64,000 nt of DNA from a bacterium (GTDB taxonomy: Bacteria; UBA8248), in the NCBI GenBank assembly GCA_022828125.1, contig JAJEJD010000012.1, positions 65,309-129,308 on the forward strand, in the 5' to 3' direction. Below are positions 1 through 8,581 of the stretch, piece after piece. Every line of letters starts with the position of its first letter. The first letter of the stretch is position 1. The position numbers and the translations under genes were made by a program. The notes under the pieces are model-generated. The model saw only the letters and a program-made list of their open reading frames with translations. It searched no databases and was not told where the DNA came from.

Positions 1-240
1 CCGAATCGCTTGCGGGCTTCGCCCTTAGCTCTTCGTCTGGCTTTCCCCGCGGGAAGCCAGACCCTCAAGGGGGGAGTGAATCTCTTCTCTATTCCGTCGC
101 CAACTTTCCTCAAGAGGGGGAGTGTATCTTGCTCGTTCATCGGTTTTTTTTACCCCCCTGACAAGGGGGGGTAGGGGGGGTTGCCTTTATCCCCTGAGGA
201 GGGGGACTTTTTCAACAACCCCTTCAAGGGGGGAGTGGAT
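1..240. repeat. Dispersed G/C-tract intergenic repeat cluster (copy 1)
   Basis: No gene is visible. The stretch holds several units that recur elsewhere in the window: CTCAAGGGGGGAGTGAA near 64-80, a variant near 109-124, a CCCCCCTGACAAGGGGGGGTAGGGGGG unit (core near 152-180), a pair of words ACTTTTTCAACAACCCC, and another AAGGGGGGAGTG near 225-237. The units are small inverted repeats. The same words occur near 1750-1925, 3095-3425, 55096-55330, 60183-60500, 62405-62680 and 63240-63470. They look like non-coding dispersed elements. Confidence 0.75.
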
Positions 241-417
241 TCGAATTACACAAAGGAGTAATCGGTGCAGGCGACAAAGCAAGTCACGCCCCCCGCTCGA
301 AAAATCATCGCCGCTGTAATAGACTTGACGCACGGTCTCGAATCGGACACTGCCTTACGACGCGGACCGCAGAACCCGCCCGGAACAGCCACCATCCAAA
401 ACCCGTGAGAGGTACCC

Positions 418-1716
418 ATGACAGCGACTCTTGAACGCTTCTTCGGACTGGCGCAGCGCGGCACCAACCTGCGGACGGAAATAACGGCGGGCGCAACGAC
501 GTTCCTGACGATGGCCTACATCGCCTTCGTCAATCCGCAGATCCTCTCTGACGCCGGCATGCCGTTCGACGCGGTGTTCGTCGCCACCTGCCTCTCGGCG
601 GCGCTCGCCACGCTGCTGATGGGCCTTTACGCCAACTACCCGATCGCGCTGGCGCCGGGCATGGGGCTCAACGCTTTCTTCGCCTACGGCGTCGTGCTCG
701 GCCTCGGCCACAAGTGGGAGGTCGCGCTGGGCGCGGTCTTCATCTCCGGGGTGTTGTTCCTGGCGATCAGCATACTGCCGGTGCGGCGCTGGATCGTCGA
801 GGCGATACCGCAGGGGCTCAAGCTGGGCATTGCGGCCGGGATCGGACTGTTCCTGGGCATCATCGCGCTCAAGAACGCCGGTATCATCCAGGGCAGCAAG
901 GCGACGCTGGTCACCGTAGGCCACCTGACGACGCCCGGGCCGCTGCTGTGCCTGGTCGGCTTCTGCCTGATCGTAGCGCTCGACGCGCGCAAGGTGCCGG
1001 GCGCGGCCCTCATCGGGATGCTGGGCGTCGCCGCCGCCGGCCTGATATTCGGCGTCTCCAAATGGGGGGGCATCGCCTCGCTGCCGCCCGACCCGACGCC
1101 GACGCTTCTGGCTCTCGACATCGCCGGCGCGCTGCAGGTGGGCATGCTCGCCGTCATTCTCACGTTCCTGCTCGTCGACTTGTTCGACACGACGGGCACG
1201 CTCATCGGCGTGGCGCACCAGGCGAACCTCCTCGATGACGAGGGACGGCTTCCGCGCATGCAGCGCGCGCTGATCGCCGACTCGGCGGGAACGGTCGGCG
1301 GCGCCCTGCTCGGCACCTCGCCCGTCACGAGCTACATCGAGAGCGCCGCCGGGACCGGCGCGGGCGGACGCACGGGCCTGAGCGCGGTCGTCGTGGCCGC
1401 GTTGTTTTTCGCCTGCCTGTTCTTCGCGCCGCTCGCAGGCTCGATTCCGCCCTACGCGACGGCGGCGGCCATCCTCTACGTGGCGTGCCTGATGGCGCGC
1501 CCGCTCATGGACCTGGACTGGAGCGACATCACCGAGTCGGCCGCGGCGATCATGACCGTCATCGCCATCCCGCTGACGTTCTCCATCGCCGACGGCATCG
1601 GCCTGGGCGTCATCACCTACGTGCTGATCAAATTGATGGCGGGACGCGGGCGCGATTGCTCGCCGACGCTGCTCGGGGTCGCGCTCCTGTTCGCCGTGAA
1701 ATTCGCGTGGCTGTAA
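418..1716 (+). CDS. NCS2-family purine permease (AzgA/PbuG-like)
   Basis: A 432-residue inner-membrane permease predicted to import guanine, hypoxanthine or adenine by proton symport. The family signature TFLTMAYIAFVNPQIL lies near residues 28-43. It is followed by many hydrophobic segments and the conserved LVDLFDTTGTLIGVA and GTSPVTSYIESAAG stretches (second half) that line the substrate site in AzgA-type carriers. Length is typical of the family. The ATG has a GAGAGG Shine-Dalgarno about 5 nt upstream. It stands alone between repeat clusters. I saw no purine riboswitch in the 170 nt upstream. The exact purine specificity cannot be read from sequence. Confidence 0.93.
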   Translation: MTATLERFFGLAQRGTNLRTEITAGATTFLTMAYIAFVNPQILSDAGMPFDAVFVATCLSAALATLLMGLYANYPIALAPGMGLNAFFAYGVVLGLGHKWEVALGAVFISGVLFLAISILPVRRWIVEAIPQGLKLGIAAGIGLFLGIIALKNAGIIQGSKATLVTVGHLTTPGPLLCLVGFCLIVALDARKVPGAALIGMLGVAAAGLIFGVSKWGGIASLPPDPTPTLLALDIAGALQVGMLAVILTFLLVDLFDTTGTLIGVAHQANLLDDEGRLPRMQRALIADSAGTVGGALLGTSPVTSYIESAAGTGAGGRTGLSAVVVAALFFACLFFAPLAGSIPPYATAAAILYVACLMARPLMDLDWSDITESAAAIMTVIAIPLTFSIADGIGLGVITYVLIKLMAGRGRDCSPTLLGVALLFAVKFAWL

Positions 1717-1749
1717 CGCCGTTCGGCGGCGGGGGATCTCGCCCTGAAA

Positions 1750-1925
1750 ACCAACCCCCCCTACCCCCCCTTAACAGGGGGGTAAAAAAAAGAAAGCCCC
1801 CTTGTCAGGGGCAAGGAAAAACAAAAGCCCCTCTACCGACGGCGGGCGTCGCCTTTTCATACCCCCCTGTTAAGGGGGGGTAGGGGGGGTTGCCTTTATC
1901 CCCTGAGGAGGAGAACTTTTTCAGC
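1750..1925. repeat. Dispersed G/C-tract intergenic repeat cluster (copy 2)
   Basis: Just downstream of the permease stop are two facing copies of the CCCCCCTACCCCCCCTTAACAGGGGGG-type unit, one in each orientation, enclosing about 60 nt. They are followed by the TTGCCTTTATCCCCTGAGGAGG and ACTTTTTCA words also seen at 181-217. No ORF with coding character crosses it. The facing arrangement could fold into a long hairpin and may end transcription, but there is no clear T-tract terminator. Confidence 0.75.
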
Positions 1926-2034
1926 CGTAGGAACAGGTCGCGACCTGTGGGACAGCCCCGAGGAGGGGCTGTCACTACAGATTCGTTTCGAATTGTGAGG
2001 AGTCCGTAGGGGCGGTTCGCAAACCGCCCCTACG
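1926..2034. repeat. Tandem intergenic hairpins
   Basis: Three hairpin-forming palindromes follow one another: ACAGGTCGCGACCTGT, then GACAGCCC...GGGCTGTC, then a 13-bp stem at 2005-2017/2022-2034 with a 4-nt loop (CGTAGGGGCGGTT paired with its complement). This is a REP/BIME-like arrangement with no coding content. A related pair occurs at 5711-5797. Confidence 0.7.
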
Positions 2035-2138
2035 AAACCACGAACCCACCTTCATCAATCACGTTTGACCCTTGCGCCCCGGCCCGATTTCTTTGATCAT
2101 GGGAGGCGGTTTCTGAATCCCGAACGAGGAGCGAGAAC

Positions 2139-2426
2139 GTGTGGGGCGACAAGACGCCGGAAGGCGTAAAAGGATCATCGGATCTCAAGCGCATCGCCAC
2201 CGTCGGCGGGCAGATGGAGGCCTTGATCCTCAAAAGCAGGCTCGAGGCCGAGCGCATACCCGTGCACCTGAGCTACGACTCGGCGGGTTCGGTCTACGCC
2301 TTCAGCCGGACGAACCTGGGCGCGGTGCACCTCATGGTGCCCGAAGCCTTCGCAGAGGCGGCGCTTAACATCTACCACGAACTCAGAGCCGCCGGAGAAA
2401 CGCCCGAATCATCCACCGATTCATAG
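2139..2426 (+). CDS. DUF2007-like small protein
   Basis: A 95-residue soluble protein starting at GTG, with GAGGAG 7 nt upstream. The core (residues about 16-80: KRIATVGGQMEALILKSRLE, then an IPVHLSYDSAGSVY strand and a LGAVHLMVPEAFAEAALNI segment) has the layout of DUF2007 'putative signal transducing' proteins. Those are small alpha/beta domains resembling PII/ACT folds with a 'V...ea..I...L...gIp' pattern. It ends 10 nt before pyrE and is probably cotranscribed with it. The biochemical role of the family is not established. Confidence 0.7.
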   Translation: MWGDKTPEGVKGSSDLKRIATVGGQMEALILKSRLEAERIPVHLSYDSAGSVYAFSRTNLGAVHLMVPEAFAEAALNIYHELRAAGETPESSTDS

Positions 2427-2436
2427 AGACGACGCC

Positions 2437-2994
2437 ATGACGAACCATGAAGCGGACCTGGAAGCCCTGCGGCGGCTTCTGCTGGAAAAATCGTATGAGA
2501 AAAAACAGGTGACGCTCGCCTCTGGCCGGGTGAGCGATTTCTACGTCGACTGCCGCCAGGTGACGCTCCACGGCGAGGGGGCGCGGCTCGTGGGCCGGGT
2601 GATCTTCGAGCGCATCAGGGAGGGCGTCGACGCCGTGGGCGGCCCCACCCTGGGGGCGGACCCGATGGTGACGGCCGTCTCGATGACGGCGGCGCTCGAA
2701 GGCCTGGACGTTCCCGCCTTCATCATCCGGAAGGGCGAGAAGGGCCACGGGATGCAGAACCGCATCGAGGGGGCGGGGAACCTCGCGCCCGGCATGAAGG
2801 CCGCCATCATCGAGGACGTGGTGACCACGGCGGCTTCGACCTTCACGGCCATCGACGCGGCCCTGGCCTTCGGCCTCGAAATCGCGCACGTCATCTGCCT
2901 CGTGGACAGGGAGGAAGGCGGACGCGAGAACCTCGCCGAACGCGGCTACGAGCTCGACGCCGTGTTCACGAAGACGAGTTTGCTCGCCGGGTGA
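2437..2994 (+). CDS. pyrE: Orotate phosphoribosyltransferase
   Basis: A 185-residue cytosolic enzyme that joins orotate to PRPP, giving OMP in de novo pyrimidine synthesis. The PRPP-binding loop IIEDVVTTAAST lies near residues 124-135. An RKGEKGHG segment (near 98-105) supplies the conserved Lys residues, and TLASGRVSDFYVDCR near 26-40 is the typical N-terminal motif. Length fits the family. Start ATG follows a purine-rich stretch. The DUF2007-like gene lies directly upstream and a repeat cluster downstream. Confidence 0.95.
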   Translation: MTNHEADLEALRRLLLEKSYEKKQVTLASGRVSDFYVDCRQVTLHGEGARLVGRVIFERIREGVDAVGGPTLGADPMVTAVSMTAALEGLDVPAFIIRKGEKGHGMQNRIEGAGNLAPGMKAAIIEDVVTTAASTFTAIDAALAFGLEIAHVICLVDREEGGRENLAERGYELDAVFTKTSLLAG

Positions 2995-3094
2995 GAGAAG
3001 CCTGACGCAACCCCGCGATTCCTCTCGCATCGGGATTGTTGAAAAACCCTGGAACTCTGGATTTGTCGTATGTAACCGACCGACGAGAGAGAAA

Positions 3095-3425
3095 AATCAC
3101 TCCCCCCTTGAGGGGGCTGTTGAAAAAGCCCCATTTTTCGGGGGTAGAGAGGACGCCCCTCTTGACGGGAAAACCAACCCCCCCTACCCCCCCTTGTCAG
3201 GGGGGTAAGAAAGAGCAAAACCCCCTCAGCCCGGTGGGGGCGCTTCGCCTTTTTATACCCCCCTGTCAAGGGGGGGTAGGGGGGGTTGATTTTAGGGGGT
3301 TTTCCCTTTCAGAGGGTTGCCATTCCCCTCTCATGCTTTTTCAACAGCCCCCTCCAGGGGGGAGTGAACTTCAAAAACGTGCGCTCAACCAAAATCGCTC
3401 CACGGGGCTTTTTCAACACCCACCG
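3095..3425. repeat. Dispersed G/C-tract intergenic repeat cluster (copy 3)
   Basis: The gap after pyrE (2995-3521) has no supported gene. It contains ACTCCCCCCTTGAGGGGG, GTTGAAAAAGCCCC, two facing CCCCCCTACCCCCCC-type units around 3175-3215 and 3257-3290, and another GTTGAAAAAG complement near 3340. The last part, 3358-3418, matches the complement of 60186-60246 over about 60 nt with a single visible mismatch. Confidence 0.8.
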
Positions 3426-3521
3426 GTCGGGTTTGACACTTCCAAATCATCGCCATCGCGTGCGTCGAGCGGGCCCAATCCCGATCTTGCCTCGCAAAGC
3501 GAATCGAGGAGGCCAGCGGAG

Positions 3522-4163
3522 TCAGTCCCCATCGAGTCTGCCTGCGGCCGGCTGAACGGCCACGTCCATGGCGTTCAGGAACGCCCGCCCGATCAGGTCC
3601 ATCATCCGCACCAGTTCGAGCCGCGGCGCGGCCCGTGCCAGTTCGTCCCGGGTGAAGAGCGGGCCGAGCAGGCCGCAGCCGTCCGCGAGGGTGATGATGA
3701 CGATATCCCCAGGGTCGGGTATCTCGTCACTCAACAGCACCGTTCTGATGCGTTGCACCAACCCACGCTCGACCTTCTCGTCCGCGACCAGGTAGCGTTT
3801 CGTTCCGAATATCCAGAGGAAGCGGTCATCCTTCAGCTCCAGGACGCCGTTTTCGACGAGCCGCTCCAATGCGGCTTCGCGAATCTCGTCGGCATGATGG
3901 GTGGCGTGATCCACCCAGTAGAGGGCGTTATGGGTCGCTTCCGTCCGCGCAATCTCCGCGAGCATCGGATCGAGCAGGGGGTCGCCGAGCGGCGTCGAAT
4001 CGGTGAGGAACAACCCGTCGGCGTCGGTGTCGATGCGGTTCTCGAGTGCGAGATCCATCAAAACGGCGGCGCCGAGCGCGGCCCGCACCAGCCATTCAGC
4101 CGCCCTCGAGAGCGTGCCGTCCTCGTCGCGGAGCAGGAGAAGGAACTCTTCGGCGAATCTCAT
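3522..4163 (-). CDS. GPP34 (GOLPH3/Vps74-like) domain protein
   Basis: A 213-residue protein beginning MRFAEEFLLLLRDEDG, the hallmark opening of the GPP34 family. Helices containing WLVRAALGAAVLMDLAL and LVENGVLELKDDRFLWIFG follow, as in family members. In eukaryotes GPP34 (GOLPH3) binds PI4P and glycosyltransferase tails at the Golgi. Bacterial members are known mostly from actinomycetes and their role is unsettled. Its ATG overlaps the TGA of the upstream phosphate transporter (ATGA at 4160-4163), so translation is probably coupled. That position in PiT operons is usually held by a PhoU-like (DUF47) accessory protein. The reading frame stays open far upstream of 4163, but that part is a shadow of the transporter. 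Confidence 0.82.
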   Translation of the reverse strand: MRFAEEFLLLLRDEDGTLSRAAEWLVRAALGAAVLMDLALENRIDTDADGLFLTDSTPLGDPLLDPMLAEIARTEATHNALYWVDHATHHADEIREAALERLVENGVLELKDDRFLWIFGTKRYLVADEKVERGLVQRIRTVLLSDEIPDPGDIVIITLADGCGLLGPLFTRDELARAAPRLELVRMMDLIGRAFLNAMDVAVQPAAGRLDGD

Positions 4164-5437
4164 GACCCGGCGCTCCCGCCCAAAAACAGGCTCAATATGG
4201 AGTAGAACAGCACCGCGAGCGCGGCGCCGGCGGGAAGCGTCACGACCCAGGAGACGACGATCGTGCGCACCACGCCGAAGTCGAGAGCGCCCACGCCACG
4301 GGCAAGCCCGACGCCCATCACCGCCCCTACGAGCGTCTGGGTCGTCGAGACCGGCAGTCCCGTACCGCTCGCCACCACCACCGTCGACGCGGCGGCGAAC
4401 TCGGCGGCGAACCCGCGGCTCGGCGTGAGCTCCGTGATCTTCCTCCCGATTGTCGCCATCACCCGGTACCCGAACGTCGCCAGGCCGACGACGATGCCGA
4501 CGGCGCCGACCAGCAGGAGCCAGGGAGGAACCGCCGACTTCGAGGCAACCGCGCCGGTCTTCACCACGGCGATAATCGCGGCCAGCGGCCCGATGGCGTT
4601 GGCGACATCGTTCGAGCCGTGAGCGAACGCCATGCCCGACGCGGTGACGATCATCAGGACGCCGAACGCCCGCTCGACGTTGGTATAGCGCGACACTCCC
4701 CCCGAGGCGGAATCGCCGCTTTCGAAGCTGATGCGATTGATGACGGCGCGGCCGATGCACGCGATGACGGCGGCGAACAGCACCGAATACAGGACCGCCG
4801 TGTGCGTGCTCAAATCGAGGCCGACGTGCTTCAAGCCCTTGACGAACGTCACGATCGAGGTCATGAGCACCGCGGCGAAGATGTATACCGGCACGTACCG
4901 GCGCGCGTACACGGCGGGGTCGTCCCGGTTGAAGATCAGCCACTGCACGCTCAGAACCAGCAGAAACGAGATCGCACCGGCGAGGACGGGCGTGACGACC
5001 CAGCTCCCGACAATCTTCGCCACGCCCCACCACTGGACGGCCTCGAAGCCGACCGCCACCACCGCGAATCCGATGATCGCGCCGACTATCGAGTGCGTGG
5101 TCGAGACCGGCCAGCCGTATCTGGAGGCGACCGTCAACCAGACGGCGGCCGCCAGGAGCGCCGACAACATGCCGATGACGAGCAGGTTCGAATCGCTCCC
5201 GAGCGCATCCGCGTCGATGATGCCCTTGCGGATCGTCGAGGTGACTTCGCCGCCGGCCAGAAAGGCCCCGAGAAACTCGAATACGCCCGCGATCACGATG
5301 GCGGTGCCTACGGTGATGGCCCCCGAGCCGACCGACGTTCCCATCGAATTCGCGACGTCGTTGGCGCCGATCCCCCAGGACATGTAGAGGCCGGCGCAGA
5401 CCGCCGCTATCAGAATGACGGTGAGGTTCGCTTCCAC
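4160..5437 (-). CDS. PiT-family inorganic phosphate transporter
   Basis: A 425-residue inner-membrane transporter for phosphate (as metal phosphate or with a cation). Both halves carry the PiT signature: GANDVANSMG near residue 24 and HGSNDVANAIG in the second half. Each is followed by the family SVGSGAI / VSTTHSIVGAI and VSTTQTLVGAV stretches. I chose GTG at 5437 because the family begins with this hydrophobic segment; the ORF remains open to 5635 but the extra residues lack transporter character. It overlaps the GPP34 gene by 4 nt, forming a two-gene operon. Confidence 0.92.
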   Translation of the reverse strand: MEANLTVILIAAVCAGLYMSWGIGANDVANSMGTSVGSGAITVGTAIVIAGVFEFLGAFLAGGEVTSTIRKGIIDADALGSDSNLLVIGMLSALLAAAVWLTVASRYGWPVSTTHSIVGAIIGFAVVAVGFEAVQWWGVAKIVGSWVVTPVLAGAISFLLVLSVQWLIFNRDDPAVYARRYVPVYIFAAVLMTSIVTFVKGLKHVGLDLSTHTAVLYSVLFAAVIACIGRAVINRISFESGDSASGGVSRYTNVERAFGVLMIVTASGMAFAHGSNDVANAIGPLAAIIAVVKTGAVASKSAVPPWLLLVGAVGIVVGLATFGYRVMATIGRKITELTPSRGFAAEFAAASTVVVASGTGLPVSTTQTLVGAVMGVGLARGVGALDFGVVRTIVVSWVVTLPAGAALAVLFYSILSLFLGGSAGS

Positions 5438-6082
5438 GGGATACCCTTTCCCGGGCGTTGCGGGAACGACGAGCCCTTCGTGATCGCCGGAGCGCACTCC
5501 GCGACAATGCGCTTCGCTTCCTTGTCGGGCTTTCGGCGATTGATCCGCTGAAAATCTTAGCACACGGACGATCGCTTCACTAGTTTTTTTCAGGTCGGCG
5601 GAGCGAGGCCGGGCGGCTCCGCCGGGGGCGCGCAAACGGCAAACGCCCGCTCCTCGGGGTTGCTGAAAAAGCCCCTCGAGGAGAGGGAATCCAGATCATC
5701 GAATTGTTCACCGCAGGGACAGGCCTCCGTGCCTGTCCAGACGAAGGACATCCAGGGAGGGCGGGACAACCCTGGGGAAGGTTTGTCCCTACAAAACCAT
5801 CACGAAGGTCTTTCAACATCCCTTGTCAATGGGGATAAAATCGACGCCCGCCGGCGAGGGGTTTTTCAACGGCCCTCCCTCTCGCGTTCGACTGCCCGGA
5901 ATTTCCGAAAAATTCGATAAATATCGATAAATTCACGGGGTTTTTCCGTAAATTTCTGAAAATTAAATTTCCCGGGAGATGACGACGCGATATCGCGACG
6001 CGGGGGAATTCTGCCACGGCCCGCGGCTCGCGGGATAACGGCAAATGCGGGGAATTGCGGGGGGTGAAATGCGCGAAAAACG
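5438..6082. other. Intergenic stretch with hairpins, no supported gene
   Basis: Between the PiT gene start and the methyltransferase stop. It contains a TGTTGAAAAAG-like repeat word near 5659-5673, and hairpins GGACAGGC...GCCTGTCC and GGGACAA...TTTGTCCC within 5711-5797 that resemble those at 1926-2034. From about 5890 to 6000 there is an AT-rich patch with repeated ATAAATATCGATAAATTC-like words. Short ORFs here have no recognisable content. Confidence 0.55.
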
Positions 6083-6685
6083 CTAGTCCGCTTTCTCCCA
6101 GTAGAGCCAGAGGCCGTGTTCGGATGCGATTCGGAAAGACGCAAGCCCTGCATTTTCAGCGATTTGTCGAACATCCGCGCGAGAGAGGCGCTTCTTGCCG
6201 AGGCGGTCGTTCAACGCGCGCGCCTCGGGCAGCAGCGATTCGATGAGCGCATCCGACGCCCCCGCCCCGAAACCGCCGCCGTGCGCGCCCATCCCGCCGG
6301 GTTTCAGGACGCGGTTCATCTCGGCGACGATCTTCTCCTGCCCCTCCCAGAAGAAGAGCCCGCCCCGGAATATGACGAGGTCGAAAGAGTCCGCCTCGAA
6401 CGGAAGGCTATATTTATCAACAGGTTCCACGCGAACCCGCGCGGACATGTCAGCCTCCGAAACCGTCTCGGCGAGGTAGTCGTTCAGGCGGTCGGTATCG
6501 TCTCCGCATGTGAGGCGCATCTCCGGACAGCGCGCCGCCAGGGCGAGCGCCACGCCTGGGCCGTAGGGGCCGATTTCCAGGACGTCGCCCGCGTCGCGCC
6601 CGTATTCAGCGTGAATCTCCGCCGCTGCATAGGGATAAAACGGCTCAAAATGGGCGTTTACGGCGCGAATCAACTCGAAATCCAT
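6083..6685 (-). CDS. Class I SAM-dependent methyltransferase
   Basis: A 200-residue protein with the Rossmann methyltransferase plan: motif I VLEIGPYGPG near residues 36-45, an acidic end of strand 2 (LTCGDD), the strand-4 segment FDLVIFRGGLFFW, and post-motif NRVLKPGGMGAHGGGFG. It resembles the Methyltransf_11/UbiE-like group. Start ATG has GAGGAA about 9 nt upstream. It is monocistronic and diverges from the 6885 gene. The substrate cannot be told from sequence. Confidence 0.85.
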   Translation of the reverse strand: MDFELIRAVNAHFEPFYPYAAAEIHAEYGRDAGDVLEIGPYGPGVALALAARCPEMRLTCGDDTDRLNDYLAETVSEADMSARVRVEPVDKYSLPFEADSFDLVIFRGGLFFWEGQEKIVAEMNRVLKPGGMGAHGGGFGAGASDALIESLLPEARALNDRLGKKRLSRADVRQIAENAGLASFRIASEHGLWLYWEKAD

Positions 6686-6885
6686 GCGAGATATTCCTCT
6701 TTTCGTTTATATGCGCCGCGCCCGAAAGCGGCGGCTGGGCACCAGATATCAAAGGGATGATATACCAGTCCCGTAGCGTCAATGAAACCGGGAGCCGGGG
6801 ACGCGAACCCGTATTTCCAAAACCGGCTCCCTGCGCTATCCTGTTGTTTTATCAGATAGAAACCACCCCGAAACAGGAGACCCCA

Positions 6886-7925
6886 TGGAAGCGGTGAGTG
6901 AAGCGGCGGACGTCTATGAGGCGATGGAGACGTATCACGATAAAGGCTGGACGGACGGCCTGCCCGTGGTTCCCCCGACGCCTGACCTTCTGGAGCGTTT
7001 TCTGGAGGCTTCGGGACTCGACGCCGATGACGTCGTCTTCCATCTGGCGGAGCGAAAAAGAACCGTCCGGGCCGGAAAAGTGGCCTTGAACGCTATCATG
7101 GCGGGGTGTCTGCCCTCTTATATGCCCGTCATACTCGCTGCGCTCGAAGCCATGGCCGATCCGGCCTACAACATTCACTCGAGCGCCACGAGCACAGGCG
7201 GAGCGGCGCCCTTCATGGTCGTGAACGGCCCGGTTCGCCATGAAACAGGCATGAACATGCAGGGCAACATTTACGGGCCGGGCAACCGCGCGGGCGCGAC
7301 GATAGGCCGCGCGCTCAGGCTCATCATCATCAATTGCCTGGGTTCGAAACCGGGCCTTCTGGATCGCTCTACCCAGGGGAATCCGGGCAAATACAGCTTC
7401 ACTTTCGCCGAATGGGAGGAGACGAGCCCTTGGGAGCCACTTAACGTCGAACTCGGCTATTCGGCCGAGACGAGCACGGTAACGCTTCTCGCCGCCGAGG
7501 GTCCGCACAACATCCAGAACCATTACGGAAAGGGGCGGGGAATCGCGGAAACCGCCGCCGCCACAATGGCAGGCTTGGGCAGCATGAGCGAGGGGCAATC
7601 CTGTTTCGTCTTCGCGCCCGAGCACGCGCATCTGCTGGCCGAGGAATTTCCCGCGAAAGAAAAACTGAAAGAGTATCTGTTTGAAAACGCGACGCTTCCC
7701 TTGAGCAGGCTCCTGCGCACCGGCAAGCTCGACAAGCCCATTGACGCCGATGAAAACGGCAACGTGCGCCACGCGCTCAAGCCCGATGACATCTACATCG
7801 TCGTCGCGGGTGGCGAGGCCGGCGGGCATTCCTCCTGGGTGCCCTCATGGAGCAGGCGGCGAAACGGCGAGTTCGTCACCCGCCCGGTGCTGAACGCGGC
7901 CGAGCGGCGCGAGTCTCGTGGTTGA
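6886..7925 (+). CDS. Conserved hypothetical protein, partner of the UGSC selenoprotein
   Basis: A 346-residue protein (ATG at about 6885). It opens with an acidic helix and the motif GWTDGLPVVPPTPDLLERFL. Later conserved-looking stretches are NAIMAGCLPSYMPVILAALEAM, SSATSTGGAAPFMVVNGPV, GNIYGPGNRAGATIGRALRL and AGGEAGGHSSWVPSW near the C-terminus. No signal peptide or membrane segment is evident. The GlyGly-rich loops and lone Cys residues suggest a soluble enzyme, but I do not assign a reaction. It lies 90 nt upstream of the UGSC selenoprotein gene on the same strand. From memory the two families are often neighbours, so I read them as one functional unit. An AGGAG motif sits 7 nt before the ATG. 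Confidence 0.8.
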
Positions 7926-8015
7926 AGAAAATAGCAGCAAAAGAGAAGATCGGTTGATGGACTACAAAACGAGTGAACATCCTGGCGTTGATGCACATAC
8001 AGGAGGAAGCGTTCG

Positions 8016-8561
8016 ATGAACCCCATCGTAGAAACCGCAATACCGATTTACGACCCGACCGTGGAGCCGGAGATCGAAACCGAAGACCGCACAACCCGCG
8101 ACGGCGCGCTCTCCGGCAAGCGCATCGGACTACTCTGGAACTCCAAGGTGGGCGCGGACAAGCTCATGCGCTACATACTGGATGAGTTGCGCGCGGACGG
8201 CGCGGATCCAGACCTGGCCGTCGAGCTATCCAAAGAATACGATACACGACCTGCCAAACCGGAGGTTTACGCGGAGATGGCCGAAAAATGCGACCTCGCC
8301 ATCACCGCGGTGGGCGACTGAGGCTCCTGCTCTTCGTGCAGTGTGCACGATGGAATCGAACTGGAGAAAAAAGGCGTCCCCACCGCCGTCATCTGCACCG
8401 AGCCGTTCCGGCCCACGGTCGAGATGGTTTCGAAGGTCCGCGGCATGCCGGACTATCCGGTAGCCTATATCCCCCATCCGGTGGGCAGCTTGACGGATGA
8501 GCAACTACAGGGGCGCGCGAAAGAGGTCGCTCCCACGATCAGGGCGCTTCTCACGGGCTGA
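8016..8561 (+). CDS. UGSC-family selenoprotein (in-frame UGA = Sec102)
   Basis: The reading frame from ATG 8016 meets a TGA at 8319-8321 and continues in the same frame to 8561. Reading the UGA as selenocysteine gives 181 residues with a U102-G-S-C-S-S-C centre, the defining motif of the UGSC (seleno)protein family. Both flanks are conserved-looking: AEKCDLAITAVGD before, and CSVHDGIELEKKGVPTAVIC then MPDYPVAYIPHPVGSL after. The motif resembles a redox-active Sec/Cys pair (Sec102, Cys105, Cys108). Gene callers would report two fragments or a pseudogene. A 7-bp hairpin 12 nt after the UGA is a candidate bacterial SECIS. The AGGAGG Shine-Dalgarno is strong. The catalytic role of the family is not known to me. 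Confidence 0.88.
8334..8350 (+). promoter_or_regulatory. Candidate bacterial SECIS hairpin of the UGSC gene
   Basis: A perfect 7-bp inverted repeat TCGTGCA/TGCACGA with a 3-nt GTG loop (8341-8343) begins 12 nt after the UGA codon. That is the position expected for a bSECIS element bound by SelB. An alternative short stem CTGC/GCAG overlaps it. It lies inside the coding sequence, as bacterial SECIS elements do. Confidence 0.55.
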
Positions 8562-8581
8562 TCAGGGCGCAAAGCGGCTCG

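Noticed and set aside
240-417. Purine riboswitch ahead of the NCS2 permease
   Set aside because: No three-way junction core or conserved purine-aptamer words could be seen.
355-1218. Long minus-strand ORF across the purine permease
   Set aside because: Low-complexity Arg/Ala/Glu/Gln-rich shadow translation typical of high-GC antisense frames.
4164-5507. N-terminal extension of the GPP34 reading frame to about 661 residues
   Set aside because: The extra part is arginine-rich antisense/shadow of the PiT gene; the GPP34 family starts at MRFAEEF.
8319-8321. Nonsense mutation splitting the gene at 8016-8561
   Set aside because: The frame continues with family-like sequence on both sides, and UGSC motif plus hairpin fit a Sec codon better.
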